Source: Paenibacillus ihumii (GTDB lineage: Bacteria > Bacillota > Bacilli > Paenibacillales > Paenibacillaceae). From it: a stretch of 64,000 bases of DNA. A program made the translations under genes and the position numbers. The stretch covers positions 1-64,000 of the forward strand of contig NZ_LN884298.1 in NCBI RefSeq assembly GCF_001403875.1, in the 5' to 3' direction. This document shows, piece by piece, positions 47,414 to 56,971 of this stretch (positions are counted from its first letter, which is position 1; the number at the start of each line of letters is the position of its first letter). The notes beneath the pieces are model-generated. The model searched no databases and was not told the origin of the DNA. It saw only the letters and a list, made by a program, of their open reading frames with translations.

Positions 47414-50272
47414 TCATCCTTGCAGCTGCAGCTCCCGGGTTCGCTTCGTATCTCGCTCCAGGATCGGCTTCAAATAACGTCCCGTATAGGATTGCTTATT
47501 ATTGGCAAGCTCCTCCGGCGTGCCTGTACCGATAATGGTGCCTCCGCCGCTGCCTCCTTCAGGTCCAAGATCAATGAGGTAATCTGCCGTCTTGATGACG
47601 TCGAGATTATGCTCAATGACGAGCACCGTCTCCCCGGAGTCTACCAATCGGTGGAGCACCTTAAGCAGTCGGTCGATATCATCGACATGCAGACCCGTCG
47701 TCGGCTCGTCCAAAATGTAAATCGTCTTGCCCGTACTGCGGCGGTACAGCTCAGAAGCCAGCTTCACCCGCTGTGCTTCCCCGCCCGACAGCGTCGTCGC
47801 CGGTTGGCCCAGTTTAATGTAGCCCAGTCCTACATCAAGCAGAGTCTGGATCTTGCGGTGGATCCGCGGAATGTTCTGGAAGAACTCAGTCGCCACTTCC
47901 ACCGTCATCTCCAGCACATCAGCGATGCTCTTGCCTTTGTATTTTACTTCTAGCGTCTCGCGGTTATATCGCTTTCCTTTACATACCTCGCAAGGCACAT
48001 ATACATCGGGCAGGAAGTGCATCTCGATCTTGATGATCCCGTCTCCGCGGCAGGCCTCACAGCGTCCGCCCTTGATGTTGAAGCTGAAGCGCCCTTTCTT
48101 ATAGCCGCGAATCTTCGCTTCCGAGGTCTGGGAGAAGAGATCGCGAATATCGTCAAAGACACCCGTATAGGTCGCCGGATTAGAACGCGGCGTACGCCCG
48201 ATCGGGGACTGGTCGATGTCCACGACCTTCTCGACATGCTCCAAGCCTTTGATTTCCCGGTATTGACCCGGGCGTACCTTGGCACGATTCAAATCACGGG
48301 CGAGCGTTTTATATAAAATTTCATTAACAAGCGTCGATTTCCCTGAACCGGATACGCCCGTCACAGCGGTGAACACGCCGATCGGGAACTTCACGTTAAT
48401 ATTCTTCAGGTTGTTCTCCTTCGCGCCCTTCACCTCGAGCCAGCGTCCGTCAGGCTTCCGGCGCTCCGTATTCACCGGGATGAACTTCCTGCCGCTCAAA
48501 TATTGGCCCGTCAGGGAGTTCGGATCCTCCATCACTTCCTGCGGTGTTCCTTGCGCGACAACCTGTCCCCCGTGCATGCCGGCTCCCGGGCCGATATCGA
48601 TAATATAATCGGCAGCCATCATCGTATCCTCGTCATGCTCCACGACGATCAGCGTATTGCCGAGATCCCGCATATGGGCAAGCGTGGTAATCAATCGGTC
48701 ATTGTCCCTCTGGTGAAGCCCGATGCTCGGCTCATCCAGAATATACAGTACTCCCATCAGGCTAGACCCGATTTGCGTAGCCAGCCTGATCCGCTGGGCC
48801 TCGCCTCCGGACAGCGTTCCAGCTGCGCGGCTCAGCGTCAAATAGTCAAGACCAACATTAACAAGGAAGCCTAGACGGCTGTTAATCTCCTTGAGGATCA
48901 TATGGGCAATGGTCATCTCTTTCTCGCTCAAGCTCAAGCCGTTAAAGAATTCTCTCGCCTCGCCAATTGAAAGGCTGGTTACGTAGGCCATATTCCGCTC
49001 ATTAATGGTGACGGCGAGACTTTCTTTCTTCAGACGGTGTCCTTTGCATGTGCCGCACGGCTTGGAGCCCATGAACTCTTCGATGAATTCACGAATCCCG
49101 TCCGAGGATGTCTCCCGGTAACGGCGCTCCAAATTGTGCACGATTCCTTCAAAGGTTACATAAGCGTCCTTGCTCATGCCAAAATCGTTCTGGTAACGGA
49201 AGCGGACTTTGGTATTGCCGGTCCCGTACAGCAGTATATCCATCTGCTCCTTTGTCAGCTCGCTGACCGGTATGTCCTGCGGAATACCGTAATGCTCGCA
49301 CACCGATTTCAGAAATTGCGGATAGTAGTTGGACGTGCTTCCAGCCCAAGCTTCAAACGCGCCTTCTTCAATGCTCTTATTCGGATTCGGGATGAGCAGC
49401 TCGGGATCGATGATCATCTTGGCTCCAAGCCCGTCGCATTCCGGGCAGGCGCCGAACGGACTATTAAAGGAGAACATTCGCGGAGACAGCTCCTCGATGC
49501 TGAAGCCGCAGATCGGACAGGCAAAATTCGAGCTGAACCGCAGCTCCTCCTGGCCGATAATATCGACAAGCAGCTGTCCGCCGGACATTTTGAGAGCCGT
49601 TTCGATCGAATCCGCCAGCCGGCTGCGCACGTCCTCCTTAATGATGATCCGGTCCACGATCACTTCGATTGAATGCTTCTTGTTCTTCTCCAGCTCGATC
49701 TTCTCGGAAAGATCGCGCTGCTCTCCATCGACCCGGACCCGTACGAAGCCTTGCTTCGCGATCTCGGTGAAGAGGCTCTTATGCTCCCCCTTCTTGCCTG
49801 AAATAACGGGCGACAAAATTTGCAGTCTCGTTCTCTCTGGATACTGCATAATCCGGTCTACCATTTGCTCTACCGTTTGCGAAGTAATCTCGATGCCATG
49901 CTCGGGACAGTGGGGATGACCAACCCGGGCGAACAGCAGGCGCAAATAGTCATAGATTTCCGTTACAGTTCCTACTGTAGAGCGAGGGTTCCGGCTCGTC
50001 GTCTTCTGATCGATCGAAATCGCCGGAGACAGCCCCTCGATAGAATCGACATCCGGCTTCTCCATTTGCCCCAGGAATTGACGCGCATAAGCGGAAAGCG
50101 ATTCTACGTAACGACGCTGCCCTTCCGCATAAATCGTATCGAAGGCCAGAGAGGATTTCCCTGATCCGCTGAGCCCGGTCAACACCACGAACTTGTCACG
50201 CGGAATCGTAATATCTATATTTTTCAAGTTGTGCGCTCTGGCACCTTTAATGACTATACTCTCACTGGCCAA
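47414..50272 (-). CDS. uvrA: excinuclease ABC subunit A
   Basis: Damage-recognition ATPase of nucleotide excision repair, acting as a dimer with UvrB. About 952 residues with two ABC ATPase halves: Walker [10 protein letters not shown] (near residue 33) and GVSGSGKST (near 640), signatures LSGGEAQR in both, and zinc sites CPICG...CPEC and CEACRG...CEVCKG. The start is probably TTG at 50272 ([15 protein letters not shown]): AAGGAG is nine bases before it but only one base before the ATG at 50281. It follows uvrB at 262 bases. Confidence 0.97.
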   Translation of the reverse strand: MASESIVIKGARAHNLKNIDITIPRDKFVVLTGLSGSGKSSLAFDTIYAEGQRRYVESLSAYARQFLGQMEKPDVDSIEGLSPAISIDQKTTSRNPRSTVGTVTEIYDYLRLLFARVGHPHCPEHGIEITSQTVEQMVDRIMQYPERTRLQILSPVISGKKGEHKSLFTEIAKQGFVRVRVDGEQRDLSEKIELEKNKKHSIEVIVDRIIIKEDVRSRLADSIETALKMSGGQLLVDIIGQEELRFSSNFACPICGFSIEELSPRMFSFNSPFGACPECDGLGAKMIIDPELLIPNPNKSIEEGAFEAWAGSTSNYYPQFLKSVCEHYGIPQDIPVSELTKEQMDILLYGTGNTKVRFRYQNDFGMSKDAYVTFEGIVHNLERRYRETSSDGIREFIEEFMGSKPCGTCKGHRLKKESLAVTINERNMAYVTSLSIGEAREFFNGLSLSEKEMTIAHMILKEINSRLGFLVNVGLDYLTLSRAAGTLSGGEAQRIRLATQIGSSLMGVLYILDEPSIGLHQRDNDRLITTLAHMRDLGNTLIVVEHDEDTMMAADYIIDIGPGAGMHGGQVVAQGTPQEVMEDPNSLTGQYLSGRKFIPVNTERRKPDGRWLEVKGAKENNLKNINVKFPIGVFTAVTGVSGSGKSTLVNEILYKTLARDLNRAKVRPGQYREIKGLEHVEKVVDIDQSPIGRTPRSNPATYTGVFDDIRDLFSQTSEAKIRGYKKGRFSFNIKGGRCEACRGDGIIKIEMHFLPDVYVPCEVCKGKRYNRETLEVKYKGKSIADVLEMTVEVATEFFQNIPRIHRKIQTLLDVGLGYIKLGQPATTLSGGEAQRVKLASELYRRSTGKTIYILDEPTTGLHVDDIDRLLKVLHRLVDSGETVLVIEHNLDVIKTADYLIDLGPEGGSGGGTIIGTGTPEELANNKQSYTGRYLKPILERDTKRTRELQLQG

Positions 50273-50534
50273 TGTTTTCATCTCCTTGATACTATATAAC
50301 TTGAGCTATGGACTTGGATGAAGATAGCTGCGTTAGAAAAATGCTCCTACGGCCGGAATTGTTTTCAAATTTCATCATTTGATAGATCCACAACGGTTGA
50401 AATCCGAAAACAAAGGCGGCCGCAGCCTATGCTTTCAAAGCAGCTTTCTTACAGAAAGCGCAGGTTCTTCAGAATCATTTCACCACCCTGCTATGAATTC
50501 CATACTTAAGCTCAACTGAATATAGCTTCGTTTT

Positions 50535-52529
50535 TTACTCCGCCTTAAGCTCAAGAATAGCGTCGCGCAGCTCTGCGGCGCGTTCGAATTGCAGGTTCTT
50601 GGCCGCTTCCTTCATCTCGGCCTCCAGGCGTCCGATCATCGCCTGGCGATCGCGCTTGGACATCTTGCCCTTGCCTACGTCAGCCAGGTATTCGCTCTTG
50701 CTCTCGGCCACACGGGTCGCCTCGATGACGTCGCGTACCTTCTTGCGGATCGTCTGCGGCGTGATGCCATGCTTCTCATTGTAGGCAATCTGAATCGCGC
50801 GGCGGCGCTCCGTCTCCTTGATCGCTTTATCCATCGAATCTGTAATCTGATCGGCGTACATAAGCACACGTCCCTCGGAGTTCCGGGCCGCCCGGCCAAT
50901 CGTCTGGATCAAGGAGCGCTCCGAGCGCAGGAAGCCTTCCTTATCCGCATCCAGTATCGCCACTAGTGACACCTCCGGCAGATCCAGCCCTTCCCGCAGC
51001 AGGTTGATGCCGATCAGTACATGGAAGGTACCCAGCCGCAGATCCCGCAGGATGCTCATCCGCTCCAGTGTCTTGATATCGGAATGGAGATAACGGACCT
51101 TAATGCCGATCTCTTTCAAGTAATCGGTCAGATCCTCGGCCATCTTCTTCGTGAGCGTAGTGACCAGCACCCGCTCATCCTTCTCCAGGCGATCCTGGAT
51201 CTCTCCGATTAGATCGTCGATTTGCCCCTTCGTCGGACGCACCTCGATGACCGGATCAAGCAGCCCTGTCGGGCGGATGATTTGCTCTACCATTTTATCC
51301 GTATGCTCAATCTCGTAAGGACCCGGCGTCGCGGACACGTAAATCAGCTGATTCGCCTTCCCCTCGAACTCCTCGAACTTCAGCGGACGGTTATCCAGCG
51401 CCGATGGCAGCCGGAATCCATGCTCGACAAGCACGGTTTTCCGCGCCTGGTCCCCGTTGTACATCGCTCTGATCTGCGGCAGGGTAACGTGAGACTCATC
51501 GATCACGATCAGCATATCGTCCGGAAAATAGTCAAGCAAGGTATAAGGGGTAGCTCCCCGCTCCCGGAAGGTCAGCGGCCCGGAGTAGTTCTCGATCCCC
51601 GAGCAGAATCCAACCTCCTTCATCATTTCGATATCGTAACGGGTGCGCTGCTCCAGCCGCTGCGCCTCCAGCAGCTTGCCCTGCGAGCGGAACAGCTCCA
51701 GCCGCTCCTCCAGCTCCCTTTCGATATTCTGGATCGCAATGCGCATCGTTTCTTCCTGGGTAACGAAGTGAGAAGCCGGGAAAATAGCCACATGATCGCG
51801 TTCCCCCACCAATTCCCCGGTCAGCACGTCGATTTCCGTAATCCGCTCGATCTCATCGCCGAAGAATTCAATCCGTACAGCCTGCTCCCCTTTGGATGCC
51901 GGAAAAATCTCCAGTACATCGCCGCGCACGCGAAACGTGCCCCGGACGAAATTGATGTCGTTCCTCTGATACTGAATATCTACCAGCCGGCTCAATATCT
52001 GATTGCGCGGCTTCTCCATGCCGATCCGCAAAGAGAGGACGAGATCGCGGTACTCCATCGGCGAACCGAGGCCGTAGATGCAGGACACGCTGGCTACGAT
52101 AATAACGTCGCGGCGCTCGAACAGCGAGCTTGTCGCGGAGTGCCTAAGCTTGTCGATCTCTTCGTTAATACTGGAATCTTTCTCGATGTATGTGTCAGAG
52201 GATGGGATATAGGCTTCTGGCTGATAGTAGTCATAATAGCTGACGAAGTAATCTACAGAGTTGTTCGGAAAGAATTCTTTGAACTCGCTCGCAAGCTGGG
52301 CAGCCAGCGTCTTGTTGTGGGCGATCACGAGCGTTGGACGGCCTAGTTTAGCGATCGTATGGGCAATCGTGAACGTCTTCCCTGTACCCGTTGCGCCCAG
52401 CAGCGTCTGGTGCCTCTTGCCTTGGCGGACCCCCTCCACCAGCTCCTCGATCGCCGCTGGCTGATCGCCCTGGGGAGAGAAATCGGAGACAATTTCAAAT
52501 TTATTGTTGCTAAAGACAATATCACTCAT
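50535..52529 (-). CDS. uvrB: excinuclease ABC subunit B
   Basis: Helicase-like core of nucleotide excision repair that is loaded by UvrA and positions UvrC. The 664-residue protein shows Walker A GATGTGKT (residues 45-52), the damage-probing beta-hairpin ([21 protein letters not shown]), DESH motif [23 protein letters not shown] motif VI and the C-terminal UVR motif ([20 protein letters not shown]). Its promoter carries a LexA-type operator, so SOS induction is expected, as for uvrBA in Bacillus. Confidence 0.97.
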   Translation of the reverse strand: MSDIVFSNNKFEIVSDFSPQGDQPAAIEELVEGVRQGKRHQTLLGATGTGKTFTIAHTIAKLGRPTLVIAHNKTLAAQLASEFKEFFPNNSVDYFVSYYDYYQPEAYIPSSDTYIEKDSSINEEIDKLRHSATSSLFERRDVIIVASVSCIYGLGSPMEYRDLVLSLRIGMEKPRNQILSRLVDIQYQRNDINFVRGTFRVRGDVLEIFPASKGEQAVRIEFFGDEIERITEIDVLTGELVGERDHVAIFPASHFVTQEETMRIAIQNIERELEERLELFRSQGKLLEAQRLEQRTRYDIEMMKEVGFCSGIENYSGPLTFRERGATPYTLLDYFPDDMLIVIDESHVTLPQIRAMYNGDQARKTVLVEHGFRLPSALDNRPLKFEEFEGKANQLIYVSATPGPYEIEHTDKMVEQIIRPTGLLDPVIEVRPTKGQIDDLIGEIQDRLEKDERVLVTTLTKKMAEDLTDYLKEIGIKVRYLHSDIKTLERMSILRDLRLGTFHVLIGINLLREGLDLPEVSLVAILDADKEGFLRSERSLIQTIGRAARNSEGRVLMYADQITDSMDKAIKETERRRAIQIAYNEKHGITPQTIRKKVRDVIEATRVAESKSEYLADVGKGKMSKRDRQAMIGRLEAEMKEAAKNLQFERAAELRDAILELKAE

Positions 52530-52594
52530 TGTCCAACATCACCCTTATCGTCTAAAATGAAATACTAGGGAATTAAAATATCTTCATTATTTCC

Positions 52595-52617
52595 AAAAAG
52601 GAGGACAAGGCCTCCTT
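52595..52617 (-). terminator. terminator-like hairpin in the uvrB leader
   Basis: On the minus strand AAGGAGG pairs with CCTCCTT (7 bp, 6-base loop) and runs into TTTTTGG. It lies within the roughly 200-base leader of uvrB, between the promoter and the start codon. It could be an attenuator or could hide an AGGAGG sequence; the role is unknown. Confidence 0.45.
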
Positions 52618-52719
52618 ATCATATTAACCTAATTCTCTATTTTTAAGAAAATCATGCACCGATGACACAGATAGGCGTCACAGAAGCCGGATTTGCTAAT
52701 TCCACATTTACGCAAAATA

Positions 52720-52733
52720 GGAATAAGTGTTCC
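52720..52733. promoter_or_regulatory. LexA (DinR) operator
   Basis: GGAATAAGTGTTCC fits the Gram-positive SOS box CGAACRNRYGTTYC at 12 of 14 positions. It overlaps the expected start point of uvrB transcription. Confidence 0.7.
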
Positions 52734-52739
52734 CATGTA

Positions 52740-52768
52740 ATTATACCTTTTTCATCCTCTCGATGCAA
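52740..52768 (-). promoter_or_regulatory. uvrB promoter (sigma-A)
   Basis: TTGCAT (52763-52768), 17 bases, consensus TATAAT (52740-52745) on the minus strand; the LexA box is seven bases downstream. Confidence 0.78.
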
Positions 52769-52802
52769 TCGGTAAGTATAGGATAGGAGCTGTCGAAAAT
52801 CT

Positions 52803-53621
52803 ATGGATATCGCAACGATTATTGGCATTATTATCGGACTGGCCGCCCTGATTGGCGGTTTTTTGTGGGAAGGCGGAGAGGTCGGAGGCCTCATGCAGCT
52901 TACGGCAGCATTGATCGTTTTCGGCGGTACGTTCGCAGCGGTCATGATCAGCTTTCCTGTTCGGAGGCTAAAGACAATTCCCCGAGCCTTGAAGCTCGCT
53001 TTTACATCCGCAAACGCAAACACCGGGCAATTAATTGAAGACATCGTCGATATGGCTTCAACAGCAAGACGTGAAGGCGTTCTCTCCCTGGAACAGAAGA
53101 TCGCCGAGCATCCCGACGCCTATTTGCGGGAGGGGATTCAGCTTGTCGTTGACGGTACCGACAGGGAAATGGTCAAGCAAATCATGGAGTATGACATGGA
53201 TGCGGCCCAGTACAAATACGATGGCTACGCCAAAATCTTCGAATCCGCCGGCGGATATGCCCCGACGATGGGAATCATTGGGACGGTCATGGGGCTCATC
53301 CATGTCCTGGGCAGCCTGACGGAGCCGACGGCCCTCGGCCCTTCGATCGCATTGGCTTTTACGGCTACGCTGTACGGGGTGGCTAGCGCCAACCTCATAT
53401 TCCTGCCGATCGCTTCCAAGATCAAAGCCCGCGGCGAAGACGACATCACCCGGATGGAAATGATTCTTGAAGGCGTACTTTCCATCCAGAATGGAGATCA
53501 TCCGATCCTCGTTCGGCGGAAAATGGACTCCTTCGTCACGGACATGGATGCCGGGCTGCCTTCCGCTGCATCTTCATCTCCGTCTTCATCATCAGCTTCC
53601 TTCATGGAGAATGACCTATGA
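52803..53621 (+). CDS. motA: flagellar motor stator protein MotA
   Basis: A 272-residue stator subunit with four membrane segments: the first two near residues 5-20 and 33-50, then a cytoplasmic loop with REGIQLVVDGTDREMV, and the last two with PTMGIIGTVMGLIHVL and LAFTATLYGVASANLIFLP. The loop before TM3 carries the charged residues that contact FliG. The Ser/Pro-rich C-terminus (SAASSSPSSSSAS) is longer than usual. MotA and MotB form the ion-driven stator complex. The stop overlaps the motB start by four bases. Ion specificity (H+ or Na+) is not decided. Confidence 0.92.
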   Translation: MDIATIIGIIIGLAALIGGFLWEGGEVGGLMQLTAALIVFGGTFAAVMISFPVRRLKTIPRALKLAFTSANANTGQLIEDIVDMASTARREGVLSLEQKIAEHPDAYLREGIQLVVDGTDREMVKQIMEYDMDAAQYKYDGYAKIFESAGGYAPTMGIIGTVMGLIHVLGSLTEPTALGPSIALAFTATLYGVASANLIFLPIASKIKARGEDDITRMEMILEGVLSIQNGDHPILVRRKMDSFVTDMDAGLPSAASSSPSSSSASFMENDL

Positions 53622-54484
53622 GGCAGCGCAGCAGCAGACAACGCAGGCAGGAAGGAGCCGAGACCAGAGACCGCTGGCTGATCACTTATGCTGACTTGAT
53701 CACACTGCTGCTTATTTTTTTCGTGATCATGTATGCGATGAGCCGCCTCGATATCGAAAAATATGAGGTCGTCACCGCATCGCTCCAGCATACGTTCAAG
53801 AGCGGGGACTCGATTCTGGAAAAGGGCAGCGGAATTCTGGACTCAGCCGACCGCTACACCCATCGGAACCCGCCATCCGAAGGAGAGCTGGGCACGAATC
53901 AAGCGGATAACAACGGCAAGGATGCCCAGGGGCCAGACCAGAACCAAGGCAGCGGCCTGCAGCAGGGAGCCTCCTCGCAGGGGCCGCTTACGGAACGCGA
54001 GCTGGCCTTCCGCAAGCAGGAGGAAGAGCTGTCCAACCTGATGAAGATGATTGAAGCTTACATTAAAGACAACGGGCTGGAGGATCAGATTACGATAGCC
54101 GACCTGCCCAAGGGGATTTCTATCACCCTAAGCGACCGTTTCCTGTTCGACGTAGGCAAGGCCGAGCTCAAAGAGGGCTCCGCCAAGACGCTGTCCAAGC
54201 TTGCCAGCCTGTTCAGCACGCTTGACACCGTCATCAGCATTGAAGGACATACGGACAATCTGCCGATCGTCCATGCCTCGAAATACAAGGATAACTGGGA
54301 GCTGTCAGGAGCCAGAGCTTTATCGGTATTGCGTTATTTCGTGGACACCGAGAAGCTCGATCCGGAGGGCTTTCAGTATGCCGGATACGCGGACACACGC
54401 CCGGATGCCGACAACTCCACCGAAGCCGGCCGTCAAAAAAACCGCCGCGTCGAAATCACCGTCCTTCGCCAGCTGCAGCAGTAG
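53618..54484 (+). CDS. motB: flagellar motor stator protein MotB
   Basis: A 288-residue partner of MotA. A basic start is followed by one membrane helix holding the ion-binding Asp26 (TYADLITLLLIFF). A Gly/Gln/Asp-rich linker (about residues 85-130) leads to the OmpA-like peptidoglycan-binding domain: FDVGKAELKEGS, SIEGHTDNLPI, NWELSGARALSVLRYF and RQKNRRVEI. The stator anchors to the wall through this domain. No other flagellar gene is in the window. Confidence 0.93.
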   Translation: MRQRSSRQRRQEGAETRDRWLITYADLITLLLIFFVIMYAMSRLDIEKYEVVTASLQHTFKSGDSILEKGSGILDSADRYTHRNPPSEGELGTNQADNNGKDAQGPDQNQGSGLQQGASSQGPLTERELAFRKQEEELSNLMKMIEAYIKDNGLEDQITIADLPKGISITLSDRFLFDVGKAELKEGSAKTLSKLASLFSTLDTVISIEGHTDNLPIVHASKYKDNWELSGARALSVLRYFVDTEKLDPEGFQYAGYADTRPDADNSTEAGRQKNRRVEITVLRQLQQ

Positions 54485-54516
54485 CCAGGCTGGATTGTGC
54501 TATAGCCTGGCCTTTC
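54484..54516 (+). terminator. terminator of motAB
   Basis: GCCAGGCT (54484-54491) pairs with AGCCTGGC (54504-54511), followed by CTTTCT. It overlaps the motB stop codon. Confidence 0.7.
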
Positions 54517-54938
54517 TCGCACCGCGAGCCGCTTGCCGCTCACGGTGCGTTTTTGATTTGCTGTATTTCTTGGATTTCAGCATCGCCCAGGCGAGCAATT
54601 CATACTCGTTGCGTTTTTGTTTGCCGTATTTCTTAGACTCGGCGCCGCCAGGGCGAATAGCTCTGTGCTGCCTGGGCTATAGCTCTGCGCTGCCTGCACA
54701 AGATCTGTGCTCATGCTGCGTTTTATTTGCCGTACTATGGAGATCTCCATCCTGCTGCACAAGTACATCCGACCGACCTTCTCAACCTAATCAATTTGTT
54801 GTCGATCGTACATTGTTAACCTCAGGTATTTCACAAAAAAAGCAGTTCAGAGATCCTCTTCTGAACTGCTCTTTGTCGCGCTGATCTTATAGATTATATT
54901 CCGCTGCCTGTGGCCGAGTGACCACCCCAAATACAGTA
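54517..54938. other. intergenic region between motB and the phased repeat
   Basis: Contains loosely repeated GCGTTTTTGATTTGC/CTGTATTTCTTGGA-like segments (two copies near 54546-54585 and 54611-54645), suggesting an old duplication, plus the bidirectional terminator below. No gene supported. Confidence 0.5.
54834..54870. terminator. bidirectional terminator between motAB and minJ
   Basis: AGCAGTTCAGA (54841-54851) pairs with TCTGAACTGCT (54860-54870), an 11-bp stem. The minus strand continues with seven T residues, the plus strand with CTTTG. Confidence 0.85.
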
Positions 54939-55147
54939 ATTTCGTGTGATTTCGTATGACTTTGGGTGACTTCGGATAACTTGCGTGACTTTGTGTGATT
55001 TCGAGCGATTTCGTGTGATTTTGTGTGATTTTGTGTGATTTTGTGTGACTTCGGGTGATTTTACGTAATTTCGTCTAATTTCGTCCGATCTCGCCTGATT
55101 TTGCGTGATTTAACGTGACTTCGCCTGAGTTTACCTGATTTCGCCTA
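54939..55147. repeat. 10-bp helically phased tandem repeat, 21 units
   Basis: Twenty-one consecutive units of consensus ATTTCGTGTG, twenty of 10 bases and one of 9, starting at 54939. Each begins A(T/C)TT. Units are diverged at positions 6-10 but keep the length. It lies between the minJ stop (55169) and its terminator, so it is transcribed as the minJ 3' untranslated region. Confidence 0.92.
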
Positions 55148-55168
55148 ATGGTTCTTTACACACTTTGG

Positions 55169-56530
55169 CTAACCTTCCGTCTCCGCCTGTATATCCTGCT
55201 TCAACGGCGTCTGGCCCTTGTCCGCAGACCTGGACTTATGCCCTCCTCCAGAACGGCGAGCCCCGCGATTTGCCGACTCTCCTTCGCGGCGCGGGCGAAG
55301 CAGGTGAATCAGCGAGATCGGCCGCATCCGCACGGCGAACGGCGCCTGATCGTCGGGCGCCAATATAACGCCAAGCTGGTGATGCTCGCCCGCATAAATC
55401 GCGCGCTGCAGGAACTTGCTCTCGCCCGCGAAATTGCGCACCTCCAGCTTGCAGAAAGCCGGGTTCATGCGCAGCGCGGCGTGCAGCTCCTCCTTCGTGG
55501 TCACAGGAGTGCCATTGGCCTTGGCGATCGTCTCACCGGCCTGGATGCCGAGCTCCTCCGCAGGACTGCCCGGAAGCACGGCAAGCACCTTGAGTCCGTC
55601 AACCGGATGAACGAACAGCGGGCTGCTTTTCTGTTCTTCCAAACGGCTAAGCCACACCAGCCCTTCATGCAAAATAATGCCCGCCAGCGCAGCCACAACC
55701 ATAAATGGACTCCACCATGCGCTTAACAGGGCTAGCGCCAGCATAACCACCCCGTAACCGACCAGCCGGCCGGAGGATACCCGAGCCTTTGCCTTTGGCA
55801 GCAGCCCAGTGGTCATCTCCGTAAAACCAATCACGATCGGAAAAGCAATCCATTGAAACCCTCCCTGCCAGGCATCCCCGCCAAACAACGGCGTCCATGG
55901 CAGGACAGCCCCGGCCGTTTGCGCCGGAATCAGCAGGAACAGCGGAACCGGCCACAGGCTTTGCAATTGATAGCCCCCAACCAGCTTCCCGCGCTTCCCT
56001 TCAAAGAACAGCGGTCCGGCAAAGGCTGCCCCCTGCCAGCGTACCAGCAGGCCCTCCGCCACATGAAGCACGGCCGCTAAGCATAGCAGCGCAGGCATAT
56101 TCAGCTCACGGACAATCCGAATCACCTCGGCGATCCATCCGCTGCCTTGAAGCCCCGGAGCCAGATTCAGAATAAACTGAGCTATGCCAAGCAGCCCCAC
56201 AGCATAAGCCAGACATAGATAACGGACTCGGAACAGCAGCAAAAACAGCGTGACCGCCCAAATGCAGATGATCCCCTCCATGCTTATGGACATGCCGAGA
56301 AACAGCGAAATGAGCGATACACAGGCTCCGGCCGCGAGTCCTCCTAGGACGGTGCGCCACGTCTGCGCGCCCCAGCTGTGCAGCCTGACATGGAATAGCT
56401 TGCGCTCCAGCAGCACCTGACGCCTATAAATAAGCATGATCAGAATAATCGCAATATAATAGAACGGCTGCAGGAGAAGCTGCCCTCCCGCTTCCGCCAG
56501 CATCCACAGAACTTCAAGCACGGTATCCAA
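55169..56530 (-). CDS. minJ: PDZ-domain membrane protein, MinJ-like
   Basis: About 453 residues with some eight membrane segments in the first 310 and a C-terminal PDZ domain (about 330-410: VLPGSPAEELGIQAGETI). The basic C-terminus (RSGGGHKSRSADKG) is disordered. In Bacillus, MinJ links DivIVA to MinCD and sits beside ctpB and ftsEX, and the same order holds here, which is the main support. The start is uncertain: the frame opens at 56596, but the family usually starts close to the first helix, making the TTG at 56530 (LDTVLEVLW) the best choice, with GGGGG about 12 bases upstream. Confidence 0.78.
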   Translation of the reverse strand: MDTVLEVLWMLAEAGGQLLLQPFYYIAIILIMLIYRRQVLLERKLFHVRLHSWGAQTWRTVLGGLAAGACVSLISLFLGMSISMEGIICIWAVTLFLLLFRVRYLCLAYAVGLLGIAQFILNLAPGLQGSGWIAEVIRIVRELNMPALLCLAAVLHVAEGLLVRWQGAAFAGPLFFEGKRGKLVGGYQLQSLWPVPLFLLIPAQTAGAVLPWTPLFGGDAWQGGFQWIAFPIVIGFTEMTTGLLPKAKARVSSGRLVGYGVVMLALALLSAWWSPFMVVAALAGIILHEGLVWLSRLEEQKSSPLFVHPVDGLKVLAVLPGSPAEELGIQAGETIAKANGTPVTTKEELHAALRMNPAFCKLEVRNFAGESKFLQRAIYAGEHHQLGVILAPDDQAPFAVRMRPISLIHLLRPRREGESANRGARRSGGGHKSRSADKGQTPLKQDIQAETEG

Positions 56531-56971
56531 GTGGTATTCACGCCCCCATCCTTTTGAGAAGCACAATCGGTGCCAATATTCACGATTAATGTACATTTAG
56601 CTGGATTGCCTGTGTCTATTTTATCTTTTTGCACCGACTAGACAAAATAGCTGTATTTATTGTAACTAAAGTACTGTTTTTAACTCTACTTTCCTAAAAG
56701 ACTTATTTTAAATACAGAAAATCCAGCTAATTATATGTTGAACGTTAAAATGCAACTTTTAAATACAACAAATCCAATTACTATATAACGATAACGCCAT
56801 AACGATAACGCCTGCAAACAGCTAACTTTTACACCTGCAAACAGCTAACTTTTACACGAGCAAGTAAGCCCAGCGACTCCACTAGCAGTAATCATAACAG
56901 TTACTCCAGCAACCATCCTAACGGTCCACAAGCAATCATCTTAAGAAAAAAGAAGGCTGAAGTCAGCCCTC
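56531..56971. other. minJ-ctpB intergenic region with tandem duplications
   Basis: A 14-bp unit ATAACGATAACGCC is doubled (56785-56798, 56799-56812). It is followed directly by a doubled 23-bp unit TGCAAACAGCTAACTTTTAC (56813-56835, 56836-56857). An older pair (AAATACAGAAAATCCA and AAATACAACAAATCCA) lies near 56709 and 56760. No gene is seen; the minJ promoter should be here. Confidence 0.7.
56945..56969 (-). terminator. terminator of ctpB
   Basis: On the minus strand GGCTGA pairs with TCAGCC (56963-56968 with 56955-56960), followed by TTCTTTTTTC, just after the stop codon. Confidence 0.75.
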
